Shown in pieces: positions 33,869 through 42,158 of a stretch of 64,000 nt of DNA. Positions within the stretch are counted from its first letter, which is position 1, and every line of letters starts with the position of its first letter. The stretch is from Collinsella sp. (GTDB lineage Bacteria > Actinomycetota > Coriobacteriia > Coriobacteriales > Coriobacteriaceae). A program made the translations under genes and the position numbers. The stretch spans positions 28,682-92,681 of the forward strand of contig DXMY01000026.1 of NCBI GenBank assembly GCA_019413925.1. Reading direction: 5' to 3'. The notes beneath the pieces are model-generated. The model was given only the letters and a program-made list of their open reading frames with translations. It made no database searches and was not told the DNA's origin.

Positions 33869-34249
33869 ATGACCACAACAGCCGCTCAGATCAACGTACG
33901 TCTCGATGCCGATCTTAAAAGGAGTGGGGACGCCGCTCTCTCCAGGGCCGGTATGACGCCGAGCCAAGCGGTACGAGCGCTCTGGCAGCTTGCGGCGTCG
34001 CTGGCCGATCGCCCCGGTGCGCTCGAGGATGTCCTGCTGCCCAGTCGTGCCCGGGCGGAACAGCGCGAGCGCGAAAAGGTCGCTAAACGTAAGCTCGAGC
34101 TCATGGATCAGGGGTCGAAGCTGTTCGCTGCCGCTTGCCGTGAGTCGGGAATCGATATGGTCAAGGCTCAACCATCGGACGACGAAGAGCTCAAACGGAA
34201 TGCCTATGCGGATCGCTACGGCGAGGAGATGAGCTGGCTCTATGAGTGA
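33869..34249 (+). CDS. RelB/DinJ-family antitoxin
   Basis: A 126-residue protein. Its first 50 residues, TAAQINVRLDADLKRSGDA and RAGMTPSQAVRALW, match the RelB/DinJ ribbon-helix-helix. The C-terminal part is charged and likely wraps the toxin. AAGGAGGGGTC precedes the start. It overlaps the downstream PIN gene by 8 nt. An imperfect palindrome, GTAAATGCTATACATGCTTT (33799-33818), lies about 50 nt upstream and may be its operator. Confidence 0.85.
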   Translation: MTTTAAQINVRLDADLKRSGDAALSRAGMTPSQAVRALWQLAASLADRPGALEDVLLPSRARAEQREREKVAKRKLELMDQGSKLFAAACRESGIDMVKAQPSDDEELKRNAYADRYGEEMSWLYE

Positions 34250-34733
34250 GGCTCCAAAGCGCATCTTGGTTGACACCAACGTGTGGCTCGATTACTTCAT
34301 TCCCTCACGACGTGGTCGTTCGGTCGCGATCGAGTTTTTACGCGATGCATGCACGGCGCAGGTGGATTTGCTGTATGCGGCGACATCGTCCAAAGACCTG
34401 TTCTATTTGATTTCAAGCGAACATAAGGCATGGTATCGGCGAGAGCACGGCTCGCTTTCTCAAGATGCTGCCGTGGCGTCGACATCACTTGCATGGGATT
34501 GCCTCGACGTGTTGTCGCAACTTGCCACGTCGGTACCCTGCGACCTGAGTGACATATGGATGGCGAGCAGACAGCGTGAGCTCCATAGCGATTACGAAGA
34601 CGATTTAATCATTGCGGCAGCGATACGCGCCCAAGCAGATTTACTGGTCACCAACGATGTCAAGCTCTGTTCGCATGCGCCCGTCGCAGCAATGAGTGTA
34701 GAAGACGCAAGAAAATATCTAACAACGCTTTAA
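34242..34733 (+). CDS. PIN-domain toxin (VapC-like)
   Basis: A 163-residue PIN-domain ribonuclease. Acidic residues are in ILVDTNVWLDYF, the central EDDLIIAAA and LLVTNDVKL. VapC-type toxins cleave tRNA or rRNA. The partner is a RelB/DinJ-type ribbon-helix-helix protein rather than a typical VapB. The 8-nt overlap indicates coupled translation. Together they form a complete type II module. Confidence 0.85.
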   Translation: MSEAPKRILVDTNVWLDYFIPSRRGRSVAIEFLRDACTAQVDLLYAATSSKDLFYLISSEHKAWYRREHGSLSQDAAVASTSLAWDCLDVLSQLATSVPCDLSDIWMASRQRELHSDYEDDLIIAAAIRAQADLLVTNDVKLCSHAPVAAMSVEDARKYLTTL

Positions 34734-34754
34734 TTGCTCTAAACCTCACTGGCC

Positions 34755-34831
34755 GAACAAGAGTCAGCGAGAGTTCCCGGACTGAGCCAGCACTGGTTAG
34801 ACCCCGCAGGTTGAACAAAAGTCAGCGAGAG
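34755..34831 (+). repeat. Short direct repeat in the toxin 3' region
   Basis: GAACAAGAGTCAGCGAGAG (34755-34773) recurs as GAACAAAAGTCAGCGAGAG (34813-34831), a 58-nt period. Nothing else is visible between the PIN gene and the converging terminators. Confidence 0.6.
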
Positions 34832-34862
34832 CCCGCCGTTTGCGCCAAGGTGCCGTGAAATG

Positions 34863-34892
34863 AAAAGGCGCCGACCTTCTGGTCGCGCCTTT
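34863..34892. terminator. Bidirectional terminator
   Basis: AAAAGGCGCCGACC and GGTCGCGCCTTT form a GC stem around TTCT with A- and T-runs on both sides. It separates the PIN gene from the convergent dehydrogenase. A second perfect 12-bp stem, GTTCCGGCGTTT/AAACGCCGGAAC, at 34941-34968 abuts the dehydrogenase stop codon. Confidence 0.7.
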
Positions 34893-34971
34893 GAAATTGA
34901 ACGGCAGATTGGCCAAACGGCGGGCTCGCAGCGTCGAGCAGTTCCGGCGTTTGGTAAAACGCCGGAACAAA

Positions 34972-35907
34972 TCAGTGCTCGATCCAACAACGTAAAGTTT
35001 CGCCGGCTTGCAGATGACGCAGGTTCTCCGCGGCGATGTCGACGACGTTGTTGAGCGTGGCGGCTAGGTGGAACCAGCCCGAGACGTGCGGCGTGATGAG
35101 CATGTTGGGCGCATCCCACAGGGGGCTTGTCTCAGGCAGCGGCTCGGGGTCGGTGACGTCGACCGCGGCGCCGGCGAGATGTCCCGATTCCAGAGCGGCA
35201 ACCAAGTCGTCGGCGACCACAAGATCGCCGCGGCCGCCGTTGGCAAAGAAGGCACCCGGTTTCATCGCGGCGAAGAACTCGGCGTTCGCCAGGCCGCGGG
35301 TCTCGGGTGTGCTCGGCATAAAGGATGCAACGATGTCAGCCTCGGCCAGGCGCTCGGGCAGGGCATCCATGCCGTCCATGTCCTCAAACACAATAGGGTA
35401 GACGAGTGGATGGCGCTTGATGCCGCGGACGTGTGCGCCCATGCTGCGGCAGAGCGTGGCAAAGTGGCCGCCGATATCGCCCGCGCCCAGCACCAGCACG
35501 TTGGCATTTTTGAGCGAGGTGACCGGGCCCAAGTCCTCCCAGCGATGCTCGCGCTGCAGGTCCTGGTAGCCGGGCAGGCGCTTCATCATTGACAGCACCA
35601 TGGCAAACATGTGCTCGCTTACGGCCTGACCGTAGGCGCCGATCGAGCAAGACAGCTTGGCGTCAGCCGGCACGGTGCCAGCAGCAAGGTAGTCGTCATA
35701 GCCGGCGGTCTGCAATTGCAACAGCTGGAGATGCTCGCATGCCGTGAGCATGTCAGGGTCGATGTTGCCCAGGATCACGTCGGCATCGGCGACCTGCTTG
35801 CGCGTGGCGGCGTCGGCGCTCGTGTAGATAAAGTCCTCGCCCGGAGCGCTCGACTCAAGAATTGCGCGATGACGGTCGTTGACGGGCAACAAAACCAGAA
35901 TGTTCAC
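34972..35907 (-). CDS. D-isomer-specific 2-hydroxyacid dehydrogenase
   Basis: A 311-residue NAD(P)-dependent dehydrogenase. The Rossmann motif is VLVLGAGDIGGHF. Catalytic residues lie in NGGRGDLV (Arg), DVTDPEPLPE (Glu) and ITPHVSGW (His). It interconverts a 2-ketoacid and its D-hydroxyacid in the cytoplasm; D-lactate, glyoxylate or hydroxypyruvate are candidates. The start is GTG at 35907, preceded by GGAGAGGA on the minus strand. Confidence 0.88.
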   Translation of the reverse strand: MNILVLLPVNDRHRAILESSAPGEDFIYTSADAATRKQVADADVILGNIDPDMLTACEHLQLLQLQTAGYDDYLAAGTVPADAKLSCSIGAYGQAVSEHMFAMVLSMMKRLPGYQDLQREHRWEDLGPVTSLKNANVLVLGAGDIGGHFATLCRSMGAHVRGIKRHPLVYPIVFEDMDGMDALPERLAEADIVASFMPSTPETRGLANAEFFAAMKPGAFFANGGRGDLVVADDLVAALESGHLAGAAVDVTDPEPLPETSPLWDAPNMLITPHVSGWFHLAATLNNVVDIAAENLRHLQAGETLRCWIEH

Positions 35908-35928
35908 AAGCAGTCCTCTCCGCTCGAC

Positions 35929-35978
35929 CTACCAAAAAGGACAGGTTTATTTTGGCAGGTTTTATCAGGCAAAACGCT
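35929..35978 (+). repeat. Interspersed repeat family 3, copy between dehydrogenase and map
   Basis: CTACCAAAAAGGACAGGTTT continues into ATTTTGGCAGGTTTTATCAG. It has the same sequence and hairpin potential as at 27578 and 33653. Confidence 0.75.
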
Positions 35979-35986
35979 ATAAAAAC

Positions 35987-36029
35987 GCCGGGCTTCGCGA
36001 TGGTTAACATATCCATCGTGAAGCCCGGC
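35987..36029 (-). terminator. map terminator
   Basis: On the minus strand GCCGGGCTTCACGATGG and CCATCGCGAAGCCCGGC pair with one mismatch, followed by GTTTTTATAGCG, 10 nt past the map stop. Confidence 0.85.
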
Positions 36030-36039
36030 GCATCCGCGG

Positions 36040-36927
36040 CTACCAGCTCAGCAGCTCGTAGCCGTCCTCGGTCACCACGAGCTGTACCTCGCACTGGGCC
36101 GAATCGCTGCCGTCTTTGGTGCGCACGCACCAGCCGTCGCCCTTGCTGATCTTGATGTCGGGCGCTCCGGCGTTGACCATGGGCTCGATGGTAAAGACCA
36201 TGCCCGGCACCATGATGGTGTCCACATCGGGCGCCTCGGTGGTAAAGCCCACAAACGGGTCCTCGTGGAACTCCTTACCGATGCCGTGTCCGCCGTACTC
36301 GCGCACCACGCTAAAGCCAGCGTCCTCGACGGTCTTTTGCACTGCCTCGGCCATAACGGACAACGGCAGCCATGGCTTGACGGCCGCCAGACCCGCCTCC
36401 ACGCTGGCACGGGTGACGTCGACCAGGCGCTGGCGCTCGGCCGAGACCTCGCCGATGCAGAACATGCGGCTCGAATCACTAAAGTAACCGTCCAAGATCG
36501 TGGAGCAGTCTACGTTGATGATGTCGCCCTCGTGCAGCACATCCGCATCGCAGGGGATGCCGTGGCAGACGACGTCGTTGATCGAGGTGCACACGCTCTT
36601 GGGATAGCCCTCGTAGTTAAGGTCGGCCGGCGTGCCACCGTGCTCGACGGTGTAGTCGTAGATCATCTGGTCGATCTGGTTGGTGGTCATGCCTGCGGCG
36701 ATATGCTCGCCCACATAATCGAGCACGCCCACGTTGATGGCTGCCGAGCGCTTGATGCCCTCGATATCGGCGGGAGTCTTGTAGAGCGTACGGGGTAGAA
36801 CCTCCCAGCCCTCCTCCCACAGGCGCTCGAGGCGCTCGTCGAAGGCGCTATGGCATTTCTTATATTTTTTGCCGCTGCCGCACCAGCAAGCGTCGTTGCG
36901 GCCGGGTACGGGTCCTTTGTCATACAT
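36040..36927 (-). CDS. map: Methionine aminopeptidase with N-terminal SEC-C zinc motif
   Basis: A 295-residue type I methionine aminopeptidase that removes initiator methionine. Residues 1-30 hold a SEC-C motif, CWCGSGKKYKKCH, as in the MAP variants of some Gram-positive bacteria. Metal ligands are in NVDCSTILDGYFSDSS (two Asp), GGHGIGKEFHEDP (His), FTIEPM (Glu) and SAQCEVQLVVTEDG (Glu). GAAAGGAAG precedes the start on the minus strand. Single gene with a strong terminator. Confidence 0.94.
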   Translation of the reverse strand: MYDKGPVPGRNDACWCGSGKKYKKCHSAFDERLERLWEEGWEVLPRTLYKTPADIEGIKRSAAINVGVLDYVGEHIAAGMTTNQIDQMIYDYTVEHGGTPADLNYEGYPKSVCTSINDVVCHGIPCDADVLHEGDIINVDCSTILDGYFSDSSRMFCIGEVSAERQRLVDVTRASVEAGLAAVKPWLPLSVMAEAVQKTVEDAGFSVVREYGGHGIGKEFHEDPFVGFTTEAPDVDTIMVPGMVFTIEPMVNAGAPDIKISKGDGWCVRTKDGSDSAQCEVQLVVTEDGYELLSW

Positions 36928-36979
36928 GGCTAACTTCCTTTCGTTCGCAGCTAGTATAGCCCACCCACGTGTCCATAAA

Positions 36980-37046
36980 AGTTGCGGTGATATAGTTCCG
37001 ATTTAAGCGGTTTAACAGCACAAATAGGAACTATATCACCGCAACT
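36980..37046. repeat. Hairpin repeat family 2, copy 3
   Basis: AGTTGCGGTGATATAGTTCC (36980-36999) and its perfect complement GGAACTATATCACCGCAACT (37027-37046). It lies 3' of the minus-strand radical SAM gene. This is the best-conserved copy. Confidence 0.85.
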
Positions 37047-37086
37047 GATGGGGCGGGATGGCGGCACTAGCTGCTACGTGGTTTTG

Positions 37087-37863
37087 CTAGTAGCTCACCT
37101 GGCAGGGAATGCCGAGGGCTTGGACGCGCGCGGCGATGGCGTCGAGCACCTCGGGCGCTGCTTTGGCAAGGCCGGCGACCGGCGTCTCGCGTGCCACCGT
37201 GTAGATGGTCGCCTCCTGCGGACGAATGCGCTCGAGCGCCGCGAGCCAGGGGGCAACGTACTCCTCGCCGGTGTTATCGAGAGACTTGCTCCGGTACTCA
37301 CCGCTCAAAAACATCGTCTGGATAATGACGTGACCGTCAAAGCTTGCGAACGTCTCGATCTGGTGCTCGACGTCATAGGGGCCAACGGGCTGGTCGAGCA
37401 GCTGGATAAACGCCGGGTCGACGGTATCGAGCTTAAGAATGTTGTCGTCGACCATCATGAGCGCGTCGTGCACCTCGGGGCGGTCGGCGCGCGTGCCGTT
37501 GGAGAGCACGGCGATCTTGGAGTTTGGGGCAAGCTCGTCGCGCAGCGCGACGGCACCGGCAATGGCCTGCGGAAACTCCGGTGCGGCGGTGGGCTCGCCG
37601 TTGCCTGCGAAGGTGATCACATCGGGGAGCTCACCCTCGGCTGCCATCTCGCGCAGCTTTGCCTCGAGCGCGTCGAGTACCATGGCAGCCGTGTTATACG
37701 GCTCATGGCAGGGGCGCTCGGCGTTGAGGCCGTTCTCGCAGTAGATGCAGTCGAACGTGCAGATTTTGCCGCTGGCCGGCATCATGTTGACGCCGAGCGA
37801 GAGACCAAGGCGACGGCTGCGAACGGGCCCAAAGATGGGGCTGGCATTCAAAAACGTAGACAT
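37087..37863 (-). CDS. Radical SAM protein (COG0731-like)
   Basis: A 258-residue radical SAM enzyme with ICTFDCIYCENG holding the three cluster cysteines (CxxxCxxC). It continues with VITFAGNGEPTAAPEFPQAI and VLSNGT, as in the COG0731/MoaA-like Fe-S oxidoreductases. The reaction is unknown. Start 37863 gives a 9-nt spacing to GAGGAG; an ATG two codons earlier is only 3 nt from it. It is divergent from the alpha/beta hydrolase. Confidence 0.8.
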   Translation of the reverse strand: MSTFLNASPIFGPVRSRRLGLSLGVNMMPASGKICTFDCIYCENGLNAERPCHEPYNTAAMVLDALEAKLREMAAEGELPDVITFAGNGEPTAAPEFPQAIAGAVALRDELAPNSKIAVLSNGTRADRPEVHDALMMVDDNILKLDTVDPAFIQLLDQPVGPYDVEHQIETFASFDGHVIIQTMFLSGEYRSKSLDNTGEEYVAPWLAALERIRPQEATIYTVARETPVAGLAKAAPEVLDAIAARVQALGIPCQVSY

Positions 37864-38088
37864 AGGCATATGCTCCTCAAGACAATTGTGCCTAAGCATA
37901 GCATCGGCTCCAAAGCAAGGTGCGGGCTCTTGCTTTACAAGTTTCGTTTTTTCACGTCGCTCATGATGCCGTGCCATGAAAAGTCTCGGGTCGGGTACAG
38001 TTAATCTGTTAACAAGGCGTAAGGCAATGCGGGTCCATCCAACCGTACTGACGTGCAACTGGATGGGCATTGATGATGGGGGCACAAC

Positions 38089-38886
38089 ATGGATTTTACG
38101 GTCGAGAATGCGGGCGCCACGATTGCCTGTCGCGAATATGCCGGCCCGGATGTGTCGCCTGATACTCCTGCCTTGGTGTGCGTGCACGGCGCTTGTGTTG
38201 ACGGCACATTTTTCGACGGCATCGCTTGTGAGCTCAGCCGCAACTACCGCGTAATTGCCTACGACCGCCGCGGCTGTGGTGGCAGCAGCGAAGCGGCAGA
38301 CGGCAGCTATGATCTTGCCGCTCAGGCCGCCGACCTGCAGGCCGTGATCGAACACGTCGGCGCTCCGACAAATGTGCTTGCGCACAGCGCCGGTACGTTG
38401 GTGGCGCTGGAGCTTCTTCGCACTGAACCCCATCTCGTCGACCGTGCGATTCTGCATGAGCCGGCTGTGTCGGCCGAAGGCGTCGGCATGGGCGCAGCTC
38501 CGGTTTTGCTCGATATGATTGCGGCTGGAAAGGTTTCAAGGGCGCTCCGGCTTTTCTTGGGAGCCCTCGGCGACTTGGACCCCGAGGCTCCTGGAACGAC
38601 CGAAGCGGAAGCCAAGCATGCCCTGCGCAACGGCCGCAGTTTCATGGCAAACGAATACGGGATTACTATGACCTGCGTTCCCGATTGGGATAGCGTTCGC
38701 GCGTCAAAAACGGTGGCCGCCGTGCTCCTGGGCGAGCTCTCGATTGGCATGCCCCGCGAGGCTGGCACGCGAGCGGCTGCCGAATATCTCGATTGCCCTC
38801 TCGTGACGATCCCGGGCGCGCATAACGGTCTGCGCGATCGCCCCGTTACGGCGGCAAACGCCGTTCGCGATGTCTTGGAGCGTTAG
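38089..38886 (+). CDS. Alpha/beta hydrolase
   Basis: A 265-residue alpha/beta-hydrolase-fold protein. The oxyanion segment is VHGACVDG, the nucleophile elbow is LAHSAGTLVA (Ser, with Ala in place of the usual first Gly), the acid is probably near DCPLVTIPG and the histidine is in PGAHNGL. No signal peptide. GGGGGCACAAC precedes the start. The substrate is not predictable. Confidence 0.8.
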   Translation: MDFTVENAGATIACREYAGPDVSPDTPALVCVHGACVDGTFFDGIACELSRNYRVIAYDRRGCGGSSEAADGSYDLAAQAADLQAVIEHVGAPTNVLAHSAGTLVALELLRTEPHLVDRAILHEPAVSAEGVGMGAAPVLLDMIAAGKVSRALRLFLGALGDLDPEAPGTTEAEAKHALRNGRSFMANEYGITMTCVPDWDSVRASKTVAAVLLGELSIGMPREAGTRAAAEYLDCPLVTIPGAHNGLRDRPVTAANAVRDVLER

Positions 38887-39097
38887 CACGCTCGATGACC
38901 TGCGGGGAGGGGGGACTGCTAGCGTTTCGTCATTGTTAACGAATGCGCCCATAACCGCGCGCCCGCGGCTCCATTACCGCCGTTTGCCAGGTCATAAAAA
39001 TGTAACGATAATCGCGCGTTTGCCTGCAGTTGTTAGATGTTACCCTTGTACCATTTGATATGCACCGTTGCCGTGCGTAACGATAGAAAGGGCCCAT

Positions 39098-40978
39098 ATG
39101 CTCAATAATCACGAGGTCAATCTAACCGACGAGGAGGCTGCCGCTGAGGTCGCCCGTGTCGCGAAGACCTACCCCGTGGTGCGTTTGCTGTCGGCCGATC
39201 AGATTAAGAGCGAGCCTAACTGCTTGCTCGCCGGCGATCGCTGCCCTTGTCTGCGTCAGTCGAGTCTTGAGGCTTTGGCAGACTCCGATGAGGTGTCGGA
39301 GCAACTGCTCAATGATGGCACTGAGTACCGCGCCCGTCTACGCCCTCTGAAGGTCGAGGGCGAGCCTCACGTCTTGCTGATGGTGCGTCCGATTGATGAG
39401 CAAGAGGCCGCGGAAGAGGACCTTGTCTACACCGACGTGCTGACGAGCGTGCGCAATCGCCGATATTACGAGGAAAAGCTTCGCAGCGCCCGCATGAATG
39501 CCGGCGTTGCGATGATCGACGTTGATGATTTTAGGGCCTTCAACGATACGTGTGGCCGTCATGCCGGCGACCTTGCGCTCGGTGCTGTGGCGACAGCCAT
39601 ACGCAGCGGAATTCGTTCGACTGACGAGCTTGTGCGCTATGGCTGCGACAAGTTTGTGGTTGTCATGCCCAATATTCCCTCCGATGACTTCACCCGTCGC
39701 CTGCATCAGGTGTCCGATGCCGTTCATTCCACGATTATTCCGGGCCATGAGTACGTGAGCTTGACGGCATGTGTTGGTGGCGTTCGCATTCATGGCGAGA
39801 CGGTCGATGAGGGCGTTGGCCGCGCTGCCCAGTTATTGAGCCGCGCTAAGGCAAAAGCCGGTACGGTCGTGACCGATGCCGATTCCATCGAGGCCTTCCA
39901 AAGCGAAAAGCCTTCGGTGCTTATCGCCGATGACTCCGAGATGAACCGAGCCATTCTCAGCGAGATGCTCAAGGACGAGCATTGCATCCTCGAGGCCGAT
40001 AACGGTCGTGCGGCGCTCGACATGGTCGACCGCTATGGCGATGAGTTGTCGCTCGTGCTGTTGGACATTGTGATGCCGGGCATAAGCGGCTTTGAGGTGC
40101 TGGCCGATCTGTCGCGCCGATCGGGTATCGATAATCTGCCTGTCATCATGATTTCGAGCGAAGATTCCGATGATGCGGTTCTGCGCGCGTACGAGCTGGG
40201 CGCCTCGGACTATATCAACCGCCCGTTTGACTCCCGTGTCGTGCGCCGCCGCGTAAGCAACACCATCCGCCTGTACGCCAAACAGCGCCGCCTGACGAAC
40301 CTGCTGTCCCAACAGTACAACGAGCGCGTCAAGAACAGTCGCATGCTCATCGACATCATGGCCGGCGTCATGGAGCTTCGCAACGGCGAGAGCGGCAGGC
40401 ACGTTACGAACATCGAAAAGCTGACCGAGCTGCTGCTTGGCTATCTGGTCCAGCGTAGCGGCACGATCTCCCTCGACAATGAGGAACGCTCCACGATCGC
40501 CCTGGCTTCGGCGCTGCACGATATCGGCAAGATGTCGATTGACGATGCGATCCTCAACAAGCCCGGGCGCCTCACGCCCGAGGAATTCGAGATTATGAAG
40601 ACGCATACCACGATTGGCGCCAACATGCTGCTCGAGCTGGGCAGCCATCACGCCGGCAATGCGCTTTTGGAATATGCGTACCAGATTGCGCGTTGGCACC
40701 ACGAGCGCTGGGACGGCAGGGGTTATCCCGACGGTCTTAAGGGCGACGATATCCCCATCGCCGCACAGGTGGTTTCGGTGGCCGACGTGTACGATGCGCT
40801 GACGAGCGTGCGCGTGTACAAGGATGCCATCCCGCACGAGGAAGCGATCAAGATGATCCTGGACGGTAAGTGCGGCACCTTTAACCCGCTGTTGCTCGAC
40901 TGCCTGCTCGAGGTGCAAGACCAAATTGCCGAGACGTTAGCACGCCCCGCCGACGTTGTCGCGTTTCCCACGATTTAG
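39098..40978 (+). CDS. Degenerate GGDEF-REC-HD-GYP signalling protein
   Basis: A 626-residue cytoplasmic protein in four parts. Residues 1-105 are a sensory segment. Residues about 110-265 are a GGDEF-fold domain whose catalytic loop reads RYGCDKF instead of GGDEF, so cyclase activity is doubtful. Residues about 275-395 are a receiver domain (VLIADDSEMNRAIL, phospho-acceptor in LVLLDIVMPG). Residues about 410-615 are an HD-GYP phosphodiesterase domain (LHDIGKMSIDDAIL, then RWHHERWDGRGYPDGLKGDD). It should degrade cyclic di-GMP or a related nucleotide under phosphorylation control. GAAAGGGCCC precedes ATG 39098. The HPt gene follows by 24 nt. Confidence 0.88.
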   Translation: MLNNHEVNLTDEEAAAEVARVAKTYPVVRLLSADQIKSEPNCLLAGDRCPCLRQSSLEALADSDEVSEQLLNDGTEYRARLRPLKVEGEPHVLLMVRPIDEQEAAEEDLVYTDVLTSVRNRRYYEEKLRSARMNAGVAMIDVDDFRAFNDTCGRHAGDLALGAVATAIRSGIRSTDELVRYGCDKFVVVMPNIPSDDFTRRLHQVSDAVHSTIIPGHEYVSLTACVGGVRIHGETVDEGVGRAAQLLSRAKAKAGTVVTDADSIEAFQSEKPSVLIADDSEMNRAILSEMLKDEHCILEADNGRAALDMVDRYGDELSLVLLDIVMPGISGFEVLADLSRRSGIDNLPVIMISSEDSDDAVLRAYELGASDYINRPFDSRVVRRRVSNTIRLYAKQRRLTNLLSQQYNERVKNSRMLIDIMAGVMELRNGESGRHVTNIEKLTELLLGYLVQRSGTISLDNEERSTIALASALHDIGKMSIDDAILNKPGRLTPEEFEIMKTHTTIGANMLLELGSHHAGNALLEYAYQIARWHHERWDGRGYPDGLKGDDIPIAAQVVSVADVYDALTSVRVYKDAIPHEEAIKMILDGKCGTFNPLLLDCLLEVQDQIAETLARPADVVAFPTI

Positions 40979-41002
40979 TTTGACCAAAGGAGTTTTTAAT
41001 CC

Positions 41003-41359
41003 ATGATTTCCATGCGTGAGGCGTATGAGAAGATCGGCGCTAATTATGACGACGCGTTCGCTCGGCTGATGGGCGGGGAAATGCTTGCCCGCTTTGCCCT
41101 CAAGTTTTTGGATGACGAGAGCATGGACAAGCTGGAGGCCGCCATGGCGGCAGGAGACGCCGAAGGTGCGTTTATGGCAGCGCACACGCTCAAGGGCGTG
41201 AGCCAGAACCTGGGATTCGATAATCTGTACGAGCCGGCGGTTGTGGTGACCGAAGCGCTGCGCGGCGCCGATGCCGTTGACGGCGCTCGCGAGGGAATGC
41301 ATGCGCTGCAGCAGCAATATGCGGCAACGATGTCGGCCTTGCGCGAGGCGGCCGAGTAA
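41003..41359 (+). CDS. HPt phosphotransfer protein
   Basis: A 118-residue histidine phosphotransfer domain with AAHTLKGVSQNLGF (His61). It would carry phosphate to or from the receiver domain of the protein encoded 24 nt upstream. AAAGGAG lies upstream of the start. No histidine kinase is in the window, so the phosphorelay must be fed from elsewhere. Confidence 0.88.
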   Translation: MISMREAYEKIGANYDDAFARLMGGEMLARFALKFLDDESMDKLEAAMAAGDAEGAFMAAHTLKGVSQNLGFDNLYEPAVVVTEALRGADAVDGAREGMHALQQQYAATMSALREAAE

Positions 41360-41383
41360 GAGCTCGCGAGCTTTGATGACTAT

Positions 41384-41447
41384 GAGAGTTGATAATCTCC
41401 CGTTTTAGGCCCGGTGGCGGCCTCAAAGTGGGAGATTGTCCACTCTC
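41384..41447. repeat. Hairpin after the HPt gene
   Basis: GAGAGTTGATAATCTCCC (41384-41401) and GGGAGATTGTCCACTCTC (41430-41447) pair at 16 of 18 positions. The loop holds a further AGGCC/GGCCT stem. Likely 3' end structure of the HD-GYP/HPt operon. Confidence 0.7.
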
Positions 41448-41544
41448 GTTCGATACATGTCCAAAAATCCACGCTCACCCCTTCTGATTAGTGAATGGCC
41501 CATGCGCACTGGCGGGGCTTTCCGCATGCAATCCATATCGTTGT

Positions 41545-41575
41545 TCGATAAACTATTCGGATAACGATAGATTCG
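41545..41575. promoter_or_regulatory. Possible XRE operator upstream of the DUF2975 gene
   Basis: TTCGATAAACTATTCGGATA and the following ACGATAGATTCGAT contain CGATAA and ATCG half-sites. Similar TTATCG and CGATAA half-sites appear at 42580-42616 before the ABC genes. Confidence 0.35.
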
Positions 41576-41589
41576 ATGAGGGTGAGTGT

Positions 41590-42150
41590 ATGTCCAACAG
41601 CGTTCAGCGTATGGCCAAGGCGGGCGAGACTGTAAGGAAGCTTGGCTTTTGCATGGCGGTCGTTTTTGCGGGAATGCTCGTCGCTTTTGCCGCGTTGGCT
41701 GTTTACGTGATCTGGTATGCGGTTGCAAACGTTGTTTCTGTCGATTCTTTCGGTGTCGTGACGCTTCTCGATGGCGGGAGCATCGTTATCCCAAGCGGGC
41801 TGTGCCTGGCACTCGTCGTGGGTGTTTCGCTTGTCGTTTTGTGCGGAATCAGCCATAACATCTCTCGGGGCGTCTCGCCCTTTACCAAGGCGCATGTGCG
41901 GCTTATCCGTGTTCTTGCACTTGCCTTTGCTGTTAACGCCGTGGTTTCGTTTGTTGGTGCCTATGAATCGGTCAATCTCACCATTGGCGGACTGGAGCTT
42001 TACATCGTGCCTCATTCCTTCGTTATTGAGATTTGCCAAGGCGCTACCTTTGATGCGGGGTCGTTTATCGGCGCAGTTGTCTGTCTGTTTATCTCGGCGA
42101 TCTGGAGTTATGCCTCGCTGCTCCAAGAGCAGTCTGACGAGCTTGTGTAG
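41590..42150 (+). CDS. DUF2975 membrane protein
   Basis: A 186-residue protein with four predicted membrane helices (about residues 18-45, 60-82, 102-125, 150-175), matching the DUF2975 family. It is followed 8 nt later by a small XRE regulator, the usual arrangement of this family (YoaS/YozG type in Bacillus). GAGGGTGAG precedes the start. Function unknown; it may sense membrane state or be a target of the regulator. Confidence 0.75.
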   Translation: MSNSVQRMAKAGETVRKLGFCMAVVFAGMLVAFAALAVYVIWYAVANVVSVDSFGVVTLLDGGSIVIPSGLCLALVVGVSLVVLCGISHNISRGVSPFTKAHVRLIRVLALAFAVNAVVSFVGAYESVNLTIGGLELYIVPHSFVIEICQGATFDAGSFIGAVVCLFISAIWSYASLLQEQSDELV

Positions 42151-42158
42151 GAGGAAAC

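Noticed and set aside
37864..38457. Extension of the radical SAM gene upstream on the minus strand
   Set aside because: The extension lies opposite the alpha/beta hydrolase gene and has no homology-like segments; a ribosome-binding site places the start at 37863.
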